This document shows, piece after piece, positions 58,462 to 64,000 of a DNA stretch of 64,000 nt. Positions within the stretch are counted from its first letter, which is position 1. Each line of letters opens with the position of its first letter. The translations under genes were made by a program, and so were the position numbers. Under the pieces are notes generated by a model. It was not told the origin of the DNA, did not search any database, and worked only from the letters and a program-made list of their open reading frames with translations. Origin of the DNA: Tamarix chinensis (Eukaryota; Streptophyta; Magnoliopsida; Caryophyllales; Tamaricaceae); assembly GCA_030549775.1 (NCBI GenBank), contig CM060171.1, forward strand, positions 7,536,289-7,600,288. Direction: 5' to 3'.

Positions 58462-60120
58462 TATGTATTGATGGATTTAGTTGTCTCTCGAGATTTGATG
58501 CGAGGAGGACGAAAAGAAAATGCCAATATATATAGTGCAAGTTAATAGGGATTTGTACGTTATTCAATATGCCATATGGTCAATTTAGTAAATTATGCTA
58601 TGCTCTTTTATTCCTTCATAGTTCCAACTCCAAGGTGGTGGAATTCCCACTTAATTGGGATCTAAGGTTTTAGCAAGATGGGCTACTTTGATTTGGTTCT
58701 TGGCTAGATTTTTGTGGATACTAGATTATGGAAAAATTATATTATACAACTAGTTGTATCAACAAAGAAATATTCCCAAGATTAAAATACAAAAATTGGT
58801 TTAATAAAAAAAATCTTGTATGATACTAAACCTAAAACATCTAAACACGAAACAAATAATTACTTTATTTATTGAGATACTTATTTTTATAACAAAGATA
58901 ATCAATTGCAATAACAACATAATCATCGACGCTGTGGAGAAGAGATAATTATTTCTATGCTCTATTAACCACATGTATTTTAAAAGGCTTAGTAATGCAT
59001 CACCAAATACGATTTAATGAAAATGTCTTTTATAACAAGTAATCCAAAAGACCAAAACATGCAGCAAATCCTTACCTTTTTTATTAGATAATTGTCTTTA
59101 ACTAAGATAATCATTTGCAAAGACGATATAATCACTATGGTACATCATTTATGATACGGAACACGAAATACCAAAACACATATCATATAATCACTTTCTT
59201 TTCTCAAAAAAATCATGTTTTATATTATTATCAAGATAACTAACTGTAAAGACAACTAATCTCTGATGCTACATGAACTAGATTGTCTTTTTCTTTTTTG
59301 TCCATATAATCACTTGTATTTTGAAAATCTTTAAAACACAACATGTAACATAGTTTAATTAAAAAAATATTTATAACACAAAACCTAAAATACGAAAACA
59401 CAAAGCACATACACATTTTTTCACTAGATAATTACTATTTTTATCGAAATAATTATTTGCAAGAATGACATAATCCTTAATGTAGGACTGAAGAAATAAT
59501 CACTTTTTTTTTACCTAGATAATCACCTTTCTTCTTTCCCTCGAGTGTATCATCTACATATTATAGTTTATGTGCATCTCATAATTAAGTAGCTACTAAA
59601 TTAGTTAGTGAATATGCTTTTGTGATAAGGTATGGAATTACTAAAAGAAATAAATAAAGGTTATCTCACTTATGGTGGAAAAATCTCTAGTGTTCAACTC
59701 CTTTTGAATCTATACTAGTTTACAATACGATGCTCCCTAGAGCACCCCCGAAACAAGCCACATGTTGTAAAGGAAAAAGTGAGAAGGAGAAAGGAAGAGG
59801 CTAACGGAAAAAGGGAATCTTTTTTATTGTATATAAAATATTAATTTTATAAATGTGTTATTTAAATTTGATGAGGTACGGATTTATTGGGGTTTATATT
59901 TTAATATTAAATTGGAGAGCAATGTGGCAGTAGAATGGTTGAGAATTTGAGATGTTCCATGGGACCATGGGGTGCTCACTGCCACTATCATAACGAAAAT
60001 TTTTTTGGGGGGGCGGGGGGCCGTCGTAGAACTCTTATGAAATTGGTCCAAAGACGAAGCGAATAAGAACAATTCAAAACCATGCTACCAAGTAAATTTT
60101 TCTAAAACGCCCTTGTTTCC
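58462..60120. other. AT-rich spacer
   Basis: Nothing recognised. A G-rich run (GGGGGGGCGGGGGG) at 60006-60019 marks the approach to the GC-richer island. Confidence 0.4.
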
Positions 60121-60124
60121 CTAG

Positions 60125-60565
60125 GGAATATGCCACAACGTTTCTATCAATCTGTGAATAATACCCAGCGTTGGCCACATGGATGGCGGCATTTCAAGGT
60201 CCATCACTGCGCTCTTCGAATTCGATTCCACGACCGAATCCAAATTTTCTTATGCAAGAGTACCGATAGAATAAAGTATATCACGACAGTTCTTGCTTCT
60301 GTATTTTTCGGTCTTATCTCATTACATACTCCATTATTTCTACACTGATCTATATCCATAGCCCACCGGAATCTGTCCATCACTCCAATAAGACGGTTAC
60401 AACACTTGGGCGGGCGGCTCCCCTTCGATATGCCAGCGGCATGCTTGTACGAGTACGCCATGTGAACAAATAGCGGATGGAGGTTATATGGATGTGGAGC
60501 CGATTAACGGTATATGACGACTGACGAGACATAGGTGATGTGTACTAAAGCAGCGTCCGTAGTAT
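60125..60565. other. GC-richer island of foreign character, possibly organellar DNA
   Basis: By eye the base composition is near even here, in contrast to the very AT-rich flanks, and microsatellite-like sequence is absent. Open frames exist on both strands (60130-60348 plus, with a hydrophobic YITTVLASVFFGLISLHTPL; 60204-60461 minus), but neither is recognised. The texture resembles plant mitochondrial intergenic or ribosomal-protein DNA. That is an impression, not a match. Confidence 0.3.
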
Positions 60566-61333
60566 GTAGTGGGGCTAAAAACAATGAAATATCTTAAGAC
60601 TAACAGCAAGTGGTATAAAAAAAAGGTTTTCTAATTTTAAATTTGAGAATCTTAACTTTGAAATTGTGATTGTGGTAAAAAAAAATATTATCAAATTTGA
60701 AGTAGCATAAAAAATTTAGAGTTTTCAATCTCTAAAAATGTAGCTCTTCGATCTCTGCGTATAGTTAATTTTTAATACTATTTATTATATTTTTAGTCTA
60801 ATTTTTTTCAATAGAACGTAATTTTTTTAATATATATATATAATATAACCTTTAATAATAGCGGAAACATTTTTTTTTGCGAATAAATATATTTTTTTGC
60901 CTAATAATTTTTATATTATCTACTCTCCCTTTCTTTCTTATAATCATTTCTCTATATAATTTATCTTATTCATTTTTCTAGTTATATTCATTTTATTAAT
61001 TTCTTTAGTTATATTTATTTTATTAATTTCTCTACTTATATTAGGTGTCAAATAATATAAAGTATAAATAATTGATGATGATGTGATTCATAAAAGGAAT
61101 TGGGTATTATAAATTTGAGGTTGATGATTGTATAGTATTGAATTAAATTTGAGGTAAATTAGTAAAAGTAGGAAAGAGAAAAAAAAAAGAAATTATTTTC
61201 CCCCCATCAACGGTTCACATCTTTCCTCATCAAATTATTTTTCTTTATCAATGCATGGAATTTTTATCGCATCAGGTTTTATGGAGCAAAAATTAGCACA
61301 ACTGAAATCCTCCTGCCGTGTAAGAGTGTTTTG

Positions 61334-61380
<47 letters not shown>

Positions 61381-64000
61381 ATGTAGGATGTACCTAGTGA
61401 TTATGTTATACATGACCTTATTATCTAGTTTCTTAGGTGCCATCTTCCCTTCACGTAAAACATAAAAAATTTTAAAAAAAGGGATATGCTATATTATTAC
61501 ACTATAGCATCATATCTTAAAGGCTTTTATAATTATACTTTAAATTTTATTTTTCACATTCTAACATCTATTATACCATAAAAGTACACACCTAATAGAT
61601 CTCACAAGATTTAGTAAAGTAATACAAGAACAATAATAAATAACAAATACCCATTCTTAATTTTGCCATTTTTAAAATATGTAGTTGTGGCCCTTGCCAA
61701 TAAAAAACTTTGTAATAATACCGGTACTTGATAGTTTCAGAAATATCTTATTTTATATAATTTTATGATAATAAATGAATGGTAATTTTTAACTTATATA
61801 GATGATGGATCACAAAAATTAACTTTTCAAATTAGTTATGAAAGTATCTTATAGATAACTCTCAAATAATTTCTAATAAAGAAATACATAATAAATACTA
61901 CCAGATAACTCTTATACTAACTCTCACTAAATTAGTAAAGAGTATTTATTAATTTATCACTCACATATAAGTGATAATATAATAGTGCTCTAAAAAAAGA
62001 ACATGTTTTATTAAAACTAAATTTTATTATGAGAAAATAATGTAAGTTTACATAGAATATTTATATCATAACGTTCACCTACTCATGTAAGCTCCTCACT
62101 AATAAAATACCCTAAATCTAAATAAGATTTAAACTCCTAATTAATAAATTAATATTCATGACACTATTTATATAAATAGTAGCTAACTAAACACTAAGAT
62201 AATAGCAATCAAATCCTAATAAAATTTTAATAAAATAAATACATCATAAGATGAAAGATAAATCTTATTTAACATCTTAAGAATTAAACAAACTAAGTAA
62301 CTAACTAATGTCTTAATAAAATTATTAACTAAGAAAGAACTAACCTAATTAATAAATATGAAAAGATAATGGCACTCATATTATGATAATGACAACACAT
62401 TTTATAGCCAACAAATTTAGCTTGAAATGCATGCAGTAAAATAGACATAACTTTCTGTAAAAAAAAATCAAATTTAAGATCCAAAAGCTGCATTGGACTT
62501 TTAATTTAATAAGCTTTCTAATGACATCAAATGACTCTTATTTTTTTTCCCCAAAATGATTCATAAGCGTCAATCTTCAAAGTCTTGTAATGCACCTCCA
62601 TCAAATACAAATACATATTACTCCCTCTATTTTACAATATATATCATTTTTCCTTTCAAAACTTGTTTCTAAATATAAATCATATTAAGAAAAATCATGT
62701 AAAGTAAATTTTGTTGTCAATATCCTATTTACATATTATTTATGTATATTTTAGGAAGTTTTATTGTATTAAATCATAGGTTTAATACTCCCATTAGTGC
62801 CATCAATCGTAATAGTTTTTTCCATTCCAACCTCTCAACTCTATGTATCCTTCACATTATTTTATATTCTCTAACTCCTTCTCATAATGGATGCAATACG
62901 TATGTGTAATTATATATATGGGATATTATGAAATGTAATTGTAAGAAGGAATCCATACATATAAATGAGAATAAGAAGTTAAATTCTCTCTTTCTATCTA
63001 TATTGTTCTATATCTCTCTTTGATTTTATCAATATTACAATACGTTATCGGCATAATTATGCTCAAGATGATATATATATATATATATGCTTACGTGTTG
63101 ATTTTGTTTGGGGTGCTGGCAAATAACCATGGAGTTGAAGTTAAGTTTGATCAGTACTTGATAATAGGAAGTGTTCTATATTCATTAGTCATCATTCTAT
63201 ATGAATATGATTATTATGTGTCATATAGAACTAATCTATCCTCTCTTTTCTTTTCTTTTGTGAGATCTCAATTGTTGTAGGCATATGAAAGGTTACATAT
63301 GTGACATATCTTGCAACCATGTAAAATTTAAGAACATCAATCCCCCACTTAATTTAAATTAATTAATAGTTTTAAGGGGGATATAATATAATCCTAAAAT
63401 TGACTCAGGATAATGAAATTTATTTTTTTTCTCCCCTTTGCTTTATTCTTATGCTAATTGATATTTTTATTAGCTTTAATTGTATATATTGGCAATAAGT
63501 AATTTAATTTGAATATATGTGTGATAATCTCCCTTCCATTTATAAGATGGATGACGGTAGAAGGCTAAAAGTCTCCCATTCAATAAACTCAAATTGGATC
63601 TAATATAACGAATTTTATGATCTAAAGTTATGGATTAGTGGCCACATCTTCCATCACCATATGTAGATCCCCATCACTTGAAGATGATGGAAATCCATCT
63701 AAAGTGGCAATATGAAAAAAATCACTTAAATTTAAACGTGATGGATTGACAGCCTCATCACCCATCACCTTATGATTATAAGTGATGGATTGGTGGTCCC
63801 ATCACCTATCGTTACACACATATCTCAACACTTGAAGTTGATTGGAGAATTTAGTAAAAATATCCATTACCCTAAGTTAATAGATGGCCACCAAAATGGA
63901 TAATTATCTACGCATACCCAAAGTATAAATAAGTGATTGTACAAGTATTGGTAGAATCATGAATCGCCCAACAAATTATATTATTTACAAATATGTATAT
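60566..64000. other. AT-rich spacer with TA microsatellites
   Basis: TA tracts lie at 61337-61377 and 63069-63087. The ORF at 63020-63280 spans one of them and has no motif. From 63540 to 63900 the words ATCACC and GTGATGGATT recur in both orientations (for example CATCACCCATCACCTTATGA, AAGTGATGGATTGGTGG), giving weak local dyads. Their meaning is unclear. Confidence 0.4.

Noticed and set aside
60204..60461. 85-codon minus-strand ORF and 72-codon plus-strand ORF as genes
   Set aside because: Both overlap, neither has a recognised motif, and the island's origin is unclear.

Overview
This is nuclear DNA of a seed plant. The sequence is AT-rich and intergenic, with long AAT and TA microsatellites. 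It holds Ty3/gypsy elements with tRNA-Met type primer sites, several Cassandra elements (small LTR elements with a 5S rRNA-like domain in each LTR), an L1-type LINE, a tRNA-derived SINE, hAT-like and Mutator-like MITEs, and one CACTA end. I cannot name the species. No intact host gene was found. The only host-like coding traces are one exon resembling a bHLH transcription factor (about 48.3 kb), a 94-codon orphan ORF (19.4 kb), and a short gene-like fragment present twice.

Layout. 1-1.75 kb: degenerate CCCGACC / GGGTATGG low-complexity DNA. 1.76-3.0 kb: a gene-like fragment, then a minus-strand primer site and LTR end. 3.7-32.06 kb: a field of long (about 3-4.6 kb) non-coding LTR-like units. 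They share TG...GTTACA ends, a C/T-rich TATA-bearing promoter zone and TACTCAGTA and CCGGTGG motifs. They are nested in each other and peppered with Cassandra copies. The two best-defined units are 6400-11027 (duplication TGGTG) and 13600-16788 (duplication TATAC). The second sits inside a Cassandra LTR that itself sits inside a third LTR-like unit. Cassandra copies lie at 12.25-12.82 (decayed), 13378-16866 (split), 21778-22533, 27.06-27.37 (decayed), 27629-28337 (inverted LTRs) and 29053-29805 (intact structure, duplication TCACC).

32.07-37.26 kb: a broken gypsy element (A) with gag, protease, RT and RNase H, but with the integrase core deleted. It abuts 37.26-41.88 kb, a second, different gypsy chromovirus (B) with a decayed pol, a chromodomain and a 3' LTR. 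44.54-46.96 kb is a duplicate of 18.19-20.04 kb. Comparing the two copies exposes a SINE and a MITE insertion in the second copy, and a deletion that removed most of the 94-codon ORF there. 49.27 kb: a CACTA end with palindromic subterminal repeats. 53.87-57.53 kb: a LINE fragment with ORF1, endonuclease and RT, no longer functional. 58.13-58.45 kb: a hAT-type MITE with an exact 8-bp target duplication. 60.1-60.56 kb: a GC-richer island of unknown, possibly organellar, origin. The rest is AT-rich spacer.

Nothing here works as a pathway. The interest lies in the insertion history, which the target duplications and paired empty sites let one read, and in the Cassandra with head-to-head LTRs at 27.6-28.3 kb.
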